DNA from: Candidatus Zixiibacteriota bacterium
Lineage (GTDB): Bacteria > Zixibacteria > MSB-5A5 > GN15 > FEB-12
Assembly: GCA_029860345.1 (NCBI GenBank)
Contig: JAOUBJ010000006.1
Location: 186,001-250,000 of the forward strand
Length of the DNA stretch: 64,000 bases
Reading direction: 5' to 3'
Shown here: positions 1 through 8,032 of the stretch, piece by piece
Layout: every line of letters starts with the position of its first letter
Numbering within the stretch: the stretch's first letter is position 1
The notes under the pieces: generated by a model
Databases searched by the model: none
What the model was told of the DNA's origin: nothing
Seen by the model: only the letters and a program-made list of their open reading frames with translations
Translations under genes and position numbers: made by a program

Positions 1-533
1 CCGACGCCTGGGGTACCCAGCCCTACAGCGCCTATGTTGCCACTAATCCGGACTACCTATGGCCCGAAGGCGGATTGGTGGCATCTGAGCTGGACAGCAT
101 GATACACCTACCGGGGTACAAGATAGAGCACGACACCGTCGACCTGCACGCCGTAATGACTTACTTCGTTGACCAGACGCTCATGCCCGGCGATACCGTC
201 ACGGTTTACTCGGCGCTTACAACTGTTCGCGAAGGTTCTCTGCCGATCCTGTTCAACAACGTATCATTGGCGCAATTCTGGTTGTCGGCCTTTGTCACCC
301 AGGACTGTTACTGTTGCCGGGGACTTCGAGGGAATATCGACAACGATCCACTCAACCAGATCGATATTTCGGATTTGGTCGCTTTGGTCGATTACATGTT
401 CACCGGTGGCCCGGGTCCGGAGTGTCCCGAAGAAGCCGACATGAACGCCGATGGTGGCTGGGACATAGCCGATCTGGTATACCTGGTGGACTTTATGTTC
501 AACGGCGGCCCGCCGCCGGTTGCCTGCCCGTAA
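1..533 (+). CDS. Secreted protein with C-terminal dockerin-like repeats (5' end missing)
   Basis: The frame is open to the left edge, so only the C-terminal part (about 177 residues) is present. The last 70 residues hold two dockerin type I-like repeats, each with an acidic Ca-loop (IDNDPLNQIDISDL and MNADGGWDIADL), a helix (VALVDYMF, VYLVDFMF) and a terminal GGPGP or GGPPP motif. A Cys-rich linker (CYCCRG) precedes them. The same arrangement ends the protein at 57072-58715, so the two are probably members of one secreted family. The upstream portion is beta-rich with no recognised catalytic motif. No terminator is evident. In anaerobic cellulolytic bacteria dockerins bind cohesins, but no cohesin is visible here and the partner is unknown. 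Confidence 0.8.
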   Translation, partial: DAWGTQPYSAYVATNPDYLWPEGGLVASELDSMIHLPGYKIEHDTVDLHAVMTYFVDQTLMPGDTVTVYSALTTVREGSLPILFNNVSLAQFWLSAFVTQDCYCCRGLRGNIDNDPLNQIDISDLVALVDYMFTGGPGPECPEEADMNADGGWDIADLVYLVDFMFNGGPPPVACP

Positions 534-669
534 TCGTGAGATCGCGCCGACTTGTACCGTGGCGTCCACCGATTGCGTCGTGTACCGTGAGGTACACCTC
601 CACAGCGCAGTCTTCCGAGACGCCGATAACACAACCCCGAATGAGGTAACCAGTTAACTTAAGCCGCCC

Positions 670-692
670 GTTTTGGCACGCTTTCTGTTTGT
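670..692 (+). promoter_or_regulatory. Possible sigma-54-like promoter and hairpin upstream of the 29-residue-repeat lipoprotein
   Basis: TTGGCACG near 672-679 matches the sigma-54 -24 element. The -12 element is poor (CTGT for TTGC). An imperfect inverted repeat (GTTTGTCTCTG / CAGAAACAAAC, about 687-717) follows and precedes the AAGGAGAG ribosome-binding site at 731. This is a weak call. Confidence 0.25.
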
Positions 693-745
693 CTCTGTGT
701 AAGAAACAGAAACAAACGGCACCCCTTGATAAGGAGAGACAAAAG

Positions 746-1843
746 GTGTTGAAAAAACTACTTACAATCTCAATGCTAACTGCGCTGCTGGTCTGGGCGG
801 TCGGCTGTTCGGAGAGTCCCACCGAAACAAACAATCTGACTGAGAACCTTAACCTCAATGACGCCACCGGCGGCTACCGGGCCACCGATGAGGCGCCCGG
901 TTTTGGCGATTCCGACCTGATGGCCGACAGCGACGAATCAGAAGAGTATGACGACCCCATCCTGTTGAGCGGCGCGCTCGATTCGATCATCGAGGACCCA
1001 GCTTCGGGCTACTACCATCTGCGCATCCTCTGGGGTCAGATGGAGTTGGATACCAGTGTTACGGAACTAACTGACTGGACAGGGTCGCTGACGGTGACAC
1101 GAGGCGGATTGGCTATACGGCAGGTGATCAGGTTCGAACGAGGCCAGGACGCAATTCTGGAGCGCACCGACCGTAATCTGATCGAATGGGAGTCGTTCAC
1201 CAATGTCCACCACGACGGTATCGGCGTAGACATTTTTGTCCCACCGGCTGCGACTGATTCAACAGACTCCGCCACGGTGGACGAACTGGTTTCGGTAACA
1301 TTCGAGACCGGTCCCTACAGCCGCACCTTTGACATGGCCGAACTGATGGCGCTGGATACCGTGGTCTACCTGGACGACGCCGATTCGAACGCCGTGGCCT
1401 TTCATGCCTTCCGGCTCGATAAAGTCCCTTGCGCGCGTGGATTCCTGGCCGGTCGCTGGGGTTACAACGATGAGGGCCACGGTATCTTCCGTGGTTTCTG
1501 GATATCCAAGAAGGGTCGGATCTCCGGGTTCCTTCGCGGGCATTTCGGTGTCAACGATGAGGGCAAAAACGTATTCTTCGGAAAGTGGATCGGCGAAAGA
1601 GGTCGCTTCCGTGGATTTATCCGCGGCCATTGGAAGCAGCATCCCAACCACCACGCCAACCCCAACGCCGTGCGCCACGCCGGCGGCCGCTTCGAAGGTG
1701 AGATCATCGATGCCAACCGCCGGAAGATAGGCGTCATGGGTGGCAAGTACAAATCTCACCCACAGTTCAAAAGAGGCTTCTTCCAGGGTCGCTGGAAACT
1801 GGATTGCGATGAAGAAGAAGAGTCCCGCGACGAAGGACTGTAG
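746..1843 (+). CDS. Lipoprotein with tandem 29-residue glycine/aromatic repeats
   Basis: GTG at 746 is chosen as start because AGGAGA lies 8 nt upstream and the product then begins with a signal peptide ending in the lipobox AVGC. The mature N-terminus is acidic and low-complexity (many D/E/S), followed by a beta-rich domain. Near residue 235 two exactly 29-residue tandem repeats begin (GFLAGRWGYNDEGHGIF and GFLRGHFGVNDEGKNVF), followed by degenerate units with His/Asn-rich insertions. The pattern G-F-x-x-G-x-(W/F) suggests short beta-hairpins, superficially like MORN repeats. The C-terminus is acidic (DEEEESRDEGL). I do not recognise the family. It stands alone and is followed by a strong terminator. 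It is probably anchored in the outer or inner membrane by lipid. Confidence 0.8.
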   Translation: MLKKLLTISMLTALLVWAVGCSESPTETNNLTENLNLNDATGGYRATDEAPGFGDSDLMADSDESEEYDDPILLSGALDSIIEDPASGYYHLRILWGQMELDTSVTELTDWTGSLTVTRGGLAIRQVIRFERGQDAILERTDRNLIEWESFTNVHHDGIGVDIFVPPAATDSTDSATVDELVSVTFETGPYSRTFDMAELMALDTVVYLDDADSNAVAFHAFRLDKVPCARGFLAGRWGYNDEGHGIFRGFWISKKGRISGFLRGHFGVNDEGKNVFFGKWIGERGRFRGFIRGHWKQHPNHHANPNAVRHAGGRFEGEIIDANRRKIGVMGGKYKSHPQFKRGFFQGRWKLDCDEEEESRDEGL

Positions 1844-2077
1844 GTCAAACAGTGGCAAAATGCAACGAAATGTCATCTGAGTGTCATAGAATTAACCAGG
1901 ACGTGCCGATCGTTTCCAAACGGTCGGGCGTCCGCTCAAATACACCTGAAATAGGACGAAAAGCGCAACCTTTGCGGCAACTTTTTTAGGAATAACCTGA
2001 ACAAAACAGTCTGTTTATACGTTAAATAGGCAGGACAAAAAAACCCCCTCTGTCTCTCCTAGAGACAGCCCTGCGTT

Positions 2078-2112
2078 GGGCAGGATTAGCAATAATCCTG
2101 CCCTCCTTTTTT
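2078..2112 (+). terminator. Rho-independent terminator
   Basis: A GGGCAGGATTA stem pairs with TAATCCTGCCC across a short loop and is followed by CCTTTTTT. It lies 235 bases beyond the repeat lipoprotein. A smaller palindrome (TGTCTCTCCTAGAGACA, 2051-2067) lies just before it, so the stretch 1990-2112 could also be the 3' end of a small transcript. Confidence 0.75.
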
Positions 2113-2204
2113 GTGGTCAATAATCCGACTGTTCGTTCACGTTAGGTCGACATCATGTTTGGGTGGCGTATGGACGCTTAGGTTGGGATTCATCGGTCCC
2201 GCCA

Positions 2205-2426
2205 TAAACGGTGGACCACCCGCAACCCTATCACCCTGAAGACACAGACTGTGTCCTAATAGGGTTTCGCGGGGTCCTGACCACGCCCTAGGCGTGGTGG
2301 TGACCCTGTGATTCTCGGCATTGTGTTGTGACAGAGCAACCTCAAGAACACCGGTTCACACGCTCGCCTTCGGCGAACGCAGGAACCGGTGTAAACGCTG
2401 GACCACCCGCAACCCTGTCACCCTGA
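2205..2426. repeat. 35-bp direct repeat, copies at 2205-2239 and 2392-2426
   Basis: The two copies share 33 of 35 bases and contain GGACCACCCGCAACCCT. They bracket the 89-bp repeat and a 10-bp perfect inverted repeat (ACACCGGTTC at 2348-2357, GAACCGGTGT at 2383-2392). Confidence 0.75.
2261..2349. repeat. 89-bp dispersed repeat, copy A
   Basis: This matches 3549-3637 at 82 of 89 positions with no gaps. Both copies contain a CCACGCC/GGCGTGG-type palindrome. Shorter fragments occur at 9899-9915 and, inverted, at 25561-25580. Confidence 0.8.
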
Positions 2427-2468
2427 GCGCAGTCGAAGGGTGAGCGCAGTCGAAGGGTGAGCACAGTC
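2425..2468. repeat. 17-bp tandem repeat
   Basis: GAGCGCAGTCGAAGGGT occurs twice head to tail, followed by a partial third unit. The same word occurs inverted near 34478-34496, so it belongs to a dispersed family. Confidence 0.7.
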
Positions 2469-2480
2469 CGAGACTGCCTG

Positions 2481-3335
2481 TTACTCGCCGGGCACCCCGA
2501 CCTCCGATTCGAGCACGTCAATCAGAGAATCCAATTGTGCATCGGGGCCAACGGCGTTGCGGACCATGCGGAAGATTTGGAGAGCTTCGCGTTTTTTCTG
2601 TGGCTTGTCTTGAGAGGCCAGGGCCGAAGCCAGGTTGATGCGATAGGCAATTGCGGTGCTGTCGGCCAGAATAAGGGAACGAAATATCTCTTCCGATTTT
2701 GTGTACTGGTGCAGCACGGCGTAGTAGATACCTTTGTTGGCCAGAAACGATTCGTTGGGACCAAATTTGGCAATGGCCGAGTCAACCAGATCAATAGCGA
2801 CATAGAGCGAACCCATGTCTGCCGCCGTGTTGGCTGTCTGCACCCAACGGTTGGGGTTATCCGGTTCGCTCTGCATCAGTTGTCCAAAGTAGTAGTGCGC
2901 CCACGAAAGGTCTTCCATCTGAATGCTCAGTTCGGCCAGTTCCTCCAGATGGCTCTGGATAGGATCGCCGGTTTCTACCATTACCCGCAGGGCCGCCCTG
3001 GCCGCCTCCCAGTCCTCGACCTTGAGCGCCGCCTCGTACAGAACCAGATTGATTTCACGGTCATCGGAGTACAGTGTGTTGGCCCGGCCCAAATAAAACA
3101 GGGCCGAATCATGCATCAGCTCGCGTGAGTAAGTAACCCCAAGCAGATACAGGAGGTCGCGGTCGGATGGTTTTTCCTTGAGCGCCTCCAGAAGGTAGCC
3201 GCGAGCTTTGAAGTACTCACCGCTTACGAAAGCCTGTTCGCCCGCTTTGAGTCGTTCGTCGAAGGTCTCCGGTTCGGATGCGCAGGCCATTGTCAGTATG
3301 GCGGCACTCAGGAGCAGATGGATCAATCTGTGCAT
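2481..3335 (-). CDS. TPR-repeat lipoprotein
   Basis: The 284-residue product starts with a short signal peptide and a lipobox ending TMAC. Its body is helical, with tetratricopeptide-like units (for example FVSGEYFKARGYLLEALKEKPSDRDLLYLLG, residues about 36-66, and further degenerate repeats to about residue 260). TPR lipoproteins usually act as scaffolds in envelope complexes such as assembly or secretion machines, and here no specific partner is visible. It is divergent from the dprA-like operon and has its own promoter at 3368-3396. Confidence 0.85.
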   Translation of the reverse strand: MHRLIHLLLSAAILTMACASEPETFDERLKAGEQAFVSGEYFKARGYLLEALKEKPSDRDLLYLLGVTYSRELMHDSALFYLGRANTLYSDDREINLVLYEAALKVEDWEAARAALRVMVETGDPIQSHLEELAELSIQMEDLSWAHYYFGQLMQSEPDNPNRWVQTANTAADMGSLYVAIDLVDSAIAKFGPNESFLANKGIYYAVLHQYTKSEEIFRSLILADSTAIAYRINLASALASQDKPQKKREALQIFRMVRNAVGPDAQLDSLIDVLESEVGVPGE

Positions 3336-3367
3336 TCATTCCTCTTTGGTCATCGGTTCAACGCTTC

Positions 3368-3396
3368 ATAATAGGAGAAAACTACATACAATTCAA
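3368..3396 (-). promoter_or_regulatory. Sigma-70-type promoter of the TPR lipoprotein
   Basis: On the minus strand TTGAAT (3396-3391) and TATTAT (3373-3368) are separated by 17 bases, 32 bases upstream of the ATG at 3335. Confidence 0.6.
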
Positions 3397-3499
3397 GTTT
3401 GTCCACCAGGGAATTATAGTACGATTCTTCTTTATTGCAGGCCGGTCCGCCGCGGCCGATTGTGGTCCTCACACGGTCAAGCCGTGTTGCTCCGGATTT

Positions 3500-3531
3500 G
3501 GCGGGTCCGAAGACGGACCCACCCTACAAAA
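3500..3531. repeat. Dispersed hairpin with CCCTAC tail
   Basis: The arms GCGGGTCCG and CGGACCCACC form an imperfect hairpin ending in CCCTACAAAA. Related hairpins lie at about 25751, 48601, 63222 and 63431. Confidence 0.55.
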
Positions 3532-3548
3532 GTTCAGGCTTCGACCAT

Positions 3549-3637
3549 AGGGTTTCGCAGGGTCCTGACCACGCCCTAAGCGTGGTTGTGAACCTGTGAT
3601 TCTCGGCATCGTGTTGTGAAGGAGCAACCTCAAGAAC
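3549..3637. repeat. 89-bp dispersed repeat, copy B
   Basis: This has the same length as copy A at 2261-2349 and seven mismatches. It lies in the 355-base gap between the divergent TPR lipoprotein and dprA-like genes, which otherwise holds a promoter and a hairpin repeat. Confidence 0.8.
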
Positions 3638-3690
3638 CACCGGCCCTCAATAGCTGTTGACAAAATCGGATCGGCGCAGGACATTACCTT

Positions 3691-4596
3691 ATGACCCGGG
3701 ATCATCAAAACAGTTCTGCCGTTATCATGGTCGCCCTGACAAAGTTCTGTGGATTCGGCCCCCGGATGATCAGCGCCCTCTTGCAGCGCTTTGGTGAACC
3801 TGCCGAGATTCTGAACGCGTCTGAAGACGCATTAATGAAAATCGACGGTCTGACAACCGAGCAGGCCGATCAGATATGTACGGCCGGAGACGTTATCGAT
3901 CAGGCCACGGAGTATTGCCAAAGTCTCAAACAACGGGATGTAATCATCTCCACCCGGCTTGATGACGGTTACCCCGAGGGGCTTTATGAGTTGAACGACC
4001 CACCACCGCTTTTGTTTGTGCGGGGTCGCCTTCCCGACGGCGCCAACAAGTCTGTCGCCGTGGTCGGAGCCGATGAAGCAACCGGCGAGGGGATTGATCT
4101 CACCGTCACACTGGCCCAACGGTGCGCCGAGGCAGGCGTGCAAATAGTATCATCACTCAGACGAGGTATCGATGCCGCCGCCCATCTTGGCGCCAAGGCG
4201 GGCGAAGGTGTATCGTTCGCCGTGCTGGACGGTGGGCTGGACCACATTGATCTGGTCGAACAGATGCCTCTGGCTATCGATATCACCAGAGCAGGTGGAG
4301 TCCTCAGCGAGTTCCCCCCCGAAACCGAGCCGACCGACAAAGCCTTCTCTGTCTCCAATCGAGTCCTGGTCGGCTTGGCGCAGGCGGTTGTGGTCACGGA
4401 AGTCTATGGTAATTCGAAGGCAACTCTGGACTTGTTGACGTTTTGCAACGAGACCGGGAAACTGGCTTTTGTACTAATCGATCCCAAGAACGGCGCACTG
4501 TCCGATGAGACCAGCCTCTCCGAAGCTGTACGTTTTGGCGCCATCCCGATGGTCGGATTGGATAAAATCGAGGACATAATCAAATCGCTGGTTTGA
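3691..4596 (+). CDS. dprA: Divergent DprA-like (SMF family) protein
   Basis: DprA loads RecA on incoming single-stranded DNA. The 301-residue product has an N-terminal helix-hairpin-helix-like region (KFCGFGPRMISALLQRFGEP) and a Rossmann-type DprA core. Recognisable family motifs are RRGIDAAAHLGA (about residue 157) and LSEFPPETEP (about 208), but others are eroded: the usual SGxARGID is SSLRRGID, the GSGLDxxYP motif is LDGGLDHID, and the FPxRNR motif is FSVSNR. There is no C-terminal winged helix. It may be a functional variant or a relaxed paralogue. It heads a tightly packed plus-strand operon. The start has AGGA 10 nt upstream. A run of seven C (4314-4320) lies in the FPP codons. Confidence 0.8.
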   Translation: MTRDHQNSSAVIMVALTKFCGFGPRMISALLQRFGEPAEILNASEDALMKIDGLTTEQADQICTAGDVIDQATEYCQSLKQRDVIISTRLDDGYPEGLYELNDPPPLLFVRGRLPDGANKSVAVVGADEATGEGIDLTVTLAQRCAEAGVQIVSSLRRGIDAAAHLGAKAGEGVSFAVLDGGLDHIDLVEQMPLAIDITRAGGVLSEFPPETEPTDKAFSVSNRVLVGLAQAVVVTEVYGNSKATLDLLTFCNETGKLAFVLIDPKNGALSDETSLSEAVRFGAIPMVGLDKIEDIIKSLV

Positions 4597-4605
4597 AACC
4601 AATCG

Positions 4606-5217
4606 ATGGATGACGTCTACTACACCATTCAGCAGTCGGCCAAGACCGAAATTAAACGCAAGGGCTCGCGGTTCATTGGAGAAGCGCTGCTGGTAGAGGG
4701 CGTGGCCCAGGCAACCGAAAAACTGGAGCAAATCCGCAAACGTGAGCATGCCGCCACCCACCACTGCTACGCCTGGCGAGTCGGGCTTGAAAGCGAGGTC
4801 AGGTTCAAGTATTCTGATGACGGCGAACCAGGCGGCAGCGCAGGGCGTCCCATCTACGATGTTGTTTGTGGTCACCAGTTGACCAACTCTCTACTGGTCG
4901 TTACGCGCTACTATGGCGGCACCAAACTGGGTACGGGCGGTTTAGTACGGGCTTACGGAGACGCTGCCACGGCAACCCTGGATAAGGCCGGTCGACTTGA
5001 ACGATTCGTACTGTGTGGCATAAAAGTCCGGATCGACTTCGGGCTTTACGACCGTCTGGCCAAACTGATACACAGCCACGACGCCAGGCAGAGCAGTGCG
5101 GATTTTTCGGATCGGGTGACGTTGGAACTTCAGGTACGACAATCTCGCGTTGATGTCCTCATCAATGACATCGTGCAGCTAAGTTCAGGAAAGGCAACAA
5201 TTGAAAAACTCTCCTGA
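4606..5217 (+). CDS. yigZ: YigZ/IMPACT family protein (UPF0029)
   Basis: The 203-residue product has the full family architecture. The N-terminal UPF0029 domain shows the KGSRFIGEA and ATHHCYAWRVG segments, SDDGEPGGSAGRPI, and VVTRYYGGTKLGTGGLVRAY. It is followed by a DUF1949-type C-terminal ferredoxin-like domain (residues about 138-200). The family is linked to translation regulation in eukaryotes, and the bacterial role is unsettled. It lies 9 bases after dprA-like and overlaps the kinase start by 17 bases, suggesting translational coupling. Confidence 0.93.
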   Translation: MDDVYYTIQQSAKTEIKRKGSRFIGEALLVEGVAQATEKLEQIRKREHAATHHCYAWRVGLESEVRFKYSDDGEPGGSAGRPIYDVVCGHQLTNSLLVVTRYYGGTKLGTGGLVRAYGDAATATLDKAGRLERFVLCGIKVRIDFGLYDRLAKLIHSHDARQSSADFSDRVTLELQVRQSRVDVLINDIVQLSSGKATIEKLS

Positions 5218-6127
5218 ACGACGGCAACTCGACTGTCTCGGATTGGGCATCATCCCGCTGGACTTTCTATACACTGTCAAGCGCTTGCCCGAGGCCGGAG
5301 AAAAAATCGATTCTGTTGATATATGCATGCAGGGTGGCGGACCTGTACCGAATGCTTTGGTGGGGCTGTCCCGGTTGGGGATGAATTGTGCCGTTATTGG
5401 GGCGGTGGGAAATGACCACTTCGGAGAGCTGTTGATTAGTGAACTCACCAACGAGGGAGTCGATTGTCGACACATCCTCCGCAAGAAGCGGCCGTCGGCA
5501 GCGGCCGTCGGGCTGATTGAACAAGGAAGTGGTCGACGCACGATTGTGCTCAATCGCGTCATCGAGATAGTGCCACGCGATCTGAAAGTTTCGACCTTGC
5601 AACATCCGCGCATAGTGCATCTTGACGGACGGGATATTGAAGCATCGTTGAAACTGGCCCGCTGGGCCAGGAAAATCGGCGCTATGGTATCATTCGACAT
5701 CGGTTCGATACGCAACGATGTCTCTGCGCTGTTACCGCTGGTTGACCATCTGGTAGTGGCCGACGAGTTCGCCTTCCCATTCACTCGAACCGGTAAGGCC
5801 ACCGACGCTCTACGGAAACTATCAGGCCATTGTGCCGGGAGTATTGTTGTCACCGAGGGAACGAAAGGGTCCACCGGATTGGAAGAGCGAAGGGTAATCC
5901 GCCAGCCCGCGTTTCGGGTCGAGGCGGTAGACGCCACCGGCGCGGGTGACAGCTTTCATGCCGGGTATCTATGGAGTCTGTTAAACGGCTTCGACATGGC
6001 TGAGCGGCTGGAGTTCGGCGCGGCGACGGCAGCCATCAAGTGTACGCGACCCGGAGCCCGTACAGGCGCTCCCACCATGAGGCAGGTAAGACAGTTCCTA
6101 AGGGAGGACCCAGGGACCTATGCTTGA
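5201..6127 (+). CDS. PfkB-family carbohydrate/nucleoside kinase
   Basis: The start is TTG at 5201, with AGGAAAGG 6 nt upstream, inside the end of yigZ. The 308-residue protein has the ribokinase fold signatures: the N-terminal QGGGPVPNALVGLSRLG substrate segment (residues about 45-61), GNDHFGELL, and the C-terminal ATP/anion-hole motif DATGAGDSFHAGYL with the catalytic Asp near residue 251. Members phosphorylate sugars, nucleosides or vitamins. The substrate cannot be named from sequence. The 3' end overlaps the PAP2 gene by 8 bases. Confidence 0.9.
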   Translation: MKNSPERRQLDCLGLGIIPLDFLYTVKRLPEAGEKIDSVDICMQGGGPVPNALVGLSRLGMNCAVIGAVGNDHFGELLISELTNEGVDCRHILRKKRPSAAAVGLIEQGSGRRTIVLNRVIEIVPRDLKVSTLQHPRIVHLDGRDIEASLKLARWARKIGAMVSFDIGSIRNDVSALLPLVDHLVVADEFAFPFTRTGKATDALRKLSGHCAGSIVVTEGTKGSTGLEERRVIRQPAFRVEAVDATGAGDSFHAGYLWSLLNGFDMAERLEFGAATAAIKCTRPGARTGAPTMRQVRQFLREDPGTYA

Positions 6128-6677
6128 GTATCTGAACGGCATTGACCGGGCTCTGTTCTCATTCGTGAACGGCCAGTTGGCCAATCCGGTCACGGATTTC
6201 CTGATGCCGGTTATAACCGATGATATGGTTTTGCGCGTGCTCTACGGCGCCGCCATGGTCATCCTGTTGTGGCGCGGCAAAGCCCGCTTGCGATGGCTGG
6301 TCTTGTTTTCAGCGCTGACTCTGGCCGCCACCGACCAGATAGCGGCCCACCTGCTCAAGCCGCTGATCGAGCGAGTGCGACCCTGCCATGTCTTGCCGGA
6401 GGTCCATCTCCTGGTTGGTTGCGGCGGCGGCTGGGCTATGCCGTCGGCCCATGCGGCCAATGCCTTTGGACAGGCTTTGCTCTTTGCCGTCATTGAACCT
6501 AAGAGTCGATGGTATGTCCTGGTCTTTGCCACCATGGTAGCTTTCAGTCGCGTCTTTGTCGGAGTTCATTATCCGGGTGACATACTTGTCGGCGCCTCAG
6601 TCGGTGCGGCCCTTGGATTCATGGGTGCCAAGGTCTTTGGTATCTTCGATGGTAGATTCATCAAAGCAGCGAGGTAA
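6120..6677 (+). CDS. PAP2-family membrane phosphatase (undecaprenyl-diphosphatase-like)
   Basis: The 185-residue integral membrane protein carries all three PAP2 motifs: KPLIERVRP (KxxxxxxRP), PSAHAAN (PSGH variant with Ala for Gly) and SRVFVGVHYPGD (SRxxxxxHxxxD), which supply the phosphate-binding and catalytic His residues. Several hydrophobic segments flank them. Relatives dephosphorylate undecaprenyl diphosphate or other lipid phosphates in the cytoplasmic membrane. It sits between a PfkB kinase and a macrodomain protein in the operon. Confidence 0.9.
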   Translation: MLEYLNGIDRALFSFVNGQLANPVTDFLMPVITDDMVLRVLYGAAMVILLWRGKARLRWLVLFSALTLAATDQIAAHLLKPLIERVRPCHVLPEVHLLVGCGGGWAMPSAHAANAFGQALLFAVIEPKSRWYVLVFATMVAFSRVFVGVHYPGDILVGASVGAALGFMGAKVFGIFDGRFIKAAR

Positions 6678-6680
6678 CCG

Positions 6681-7190
6681 GTGCCGTACAGAGTTGAAAT
6701 CGTCAAAGGTGACATAACCCAAGTTGATGTCGATGCAATCGTCAACGCAGCCAACAACGAACTATGGATGGGAGCCGGGGTGGCCGGGGCCATCAAGAGC
6801 ACCGGTGGGGAGATTATCGAGCGTGAAGCAATGGCCAAAGGGCCGATCATGCCCGGTGAAGCTGTATTCACTACAGCCGGTAAACTACCTCATAAAGCCG
6901 TGATCCACGCCGCGGTCATGGGCCAGGATTTGCGTACAACCGACAAGTTGATTCGCCAGGCAACTATCGCAACCCTTAATACGGCCGAGAATCTGAAACT
7001 ATCCTCACTGGCCTTGCCCGCCTTTGGAACCGGGGTAGGTGGTTTCCCCATGAAAGCGTGTGCCTATATTATGACTCGGGCCGTGAACGGCTACCAACCG
7101 CTGGCCAAACACCTGGAGCGAGTTCTATTCTGTCTGTTTGACGAATACGCATTCCAGACTTTCAAGGATGCTCTGGTGGACGAATCGTAA
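6681..7190 (+). CDS. Macrodomain protein (O-acetyl-ADP-ribose deacetylase-like)
   Basis: The start is GTG at 6681, three bases after the PAP2 stop. The 169-residue single-domain protein shows GDITQVDVDAIVNAANN at the N-terminus, the GAGVAGAIKSTGG loop and ALPAFGTGVGGFP, all standard for MacroD/YmdB-like ADP-ribose-binding folds. Such proteins hydrolyse O-acetyl-ADP-ribose or remove ADP-ribose from proteins. It is the last gene of the dprA-like operon and converges on the lipoprotein at 7215-7769 with a 24-base gap. Confidence 0.92.
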   Translation: MPYRVEIVKGDITQVDVDAIVNAANNELWMGAGVAGAIKSTGGEIIEREAMAKGPIMPGEAVFTTAGKLPHKAVIHAAVMGQDLRTTDKLIRQATIATLNTAENLKLSSLALPAFGTGVGGFPMKACAYIMTRAVNGYQPLAKHLERVLFCLFDEYAFQTFKDALVDES

Positions 7191-7214
7191 CCGGCAGGCC
7201 ATTAAGACCCCTTG

Positions 7215-7769
7215 TCACTGCTTATCAACTCTGACTTTACCATCGAACTTGAGCTGTTCACCGCCCTTGTTGGCAAAGGTTCCGTCGACACTGAAATACA
7301 GTGACTGGTCGGCAATCGAATCCAACAGGTAGAAACCCTCTTTCGGCAGGAAAACTCGTTCTTCGGTAGACAGTTCATAGCGCCCCAACAGATGGACCAG
7401 CGTGTTGCCTGCCAAAACCGTGGAATCGGGGTCAGCCTTCGATGGAACCTGCATGTAAAACTGACACCGCATGTATTCGTCGGAAGAGAAACCATGCCAG
7501 GAACTCTTTTTCCCCTTCGACTGGCGTGTGCCTATCGTAACCACGGCCACATGACCGTTTCCCTCGTCCAGTTTGTTGTCGCCATACGGATTGCCCAGTA
7601 CGGCGCCCCACACATACTGAGTCGATTCAACCTGAATGTGTCGACGGTCCTCCTCGACGGTCAAATACAGATCGAGACGATATCGACTGGCGCAGCCCAA
7701 AAAGAGCAGCAGCAAGACCGGCGCGATTACAGCCAAACGAAAACGGGGGAATTCGGGGCGTTGTTTCAT
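7215..7769 (-). CDS. Small lipoprotein of unknown function
   Basis: The 184-residue product has a basic N-terminus, a hydrophobic stretch and the lipobox LFLGC. The mature part is beta-rich with alternating hydrophobic residues (RYRLDLYLTVEEDRRHIQVES) and a Lys-rich C-terminus. No family is recognised. A promoter lies so close to the ATG that the mRNA may be leaderless (see 7775-7803). Confidence 0.75.
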   Translation of the reverse strand: MKQRPEFPRFRLAVIAPVLLLLFLGCASRYRLDLYLTVEEDRRHIQVESTQYVWGAVLGNPYGDNKLDEGNGHVAVVTIGTRQSKGKKSSWHGFSSDEYMRCQFYMQVPSKADPDSTVLAGNTLVHLLGRYELSTEERVFLPKEGFYLLDSIADQSLYFSVDGTFANKGGEQLKFDGKVRVDKQ

Positions 7770-7774
7770 TGTGC

Positions 7775-7803
7775 AATATAACAGTTCGTTTTGCCTCGGT
7801 CAA
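7775..7803 (-). promoter_or_regulatory. Sigma-70-type promoter abutting the start codon
   Basis: On the minus strand TTGACC (7803-7798) and TATATT (7780-7775) have a 17-base spacer. The ATG begins only six bases after the -10 element, so transcription would start at or next to the A of the ATG. No Shine-Dalgarno sequence is present. Confidence 0.55.
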
Positions 7804-8032
7804 CTTGGGCTTCGACAGTCGAGCTTAATAGTCGCAACGGTTGAGTGAGCGGGTGCAGCGCGCAAGACACCGTGTAGAGTACGGCCTTGTGACGCCCCAA
7901 CAAAGCCCGCCTCGAATGCGCTTGGGGTGACAGACGACGGCCCAAACCAACGCCGCTACGCGACAAGAAGTACGCCTTTAGGAACATCCCCCAATCGTCT
8001 GTGTCCACAGCAAGAGCGAATAACATATCGGG

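Larger units (their letters stand above)
1844..2480. other. Intergenic repeat island
   Basis: This 637-base gap has no convincing gene. It contains a rho-independent terminator (2078-2112), a 35-bp direct repeat (2205-2239 and 2392-2426), one copy of an 89-bp dispersed repeat (2261-2349), a 10-bp perfect inverted repeat (2348-2392) and a 17-bp tandem repeat (2425-2468). Confidence 0.7.
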
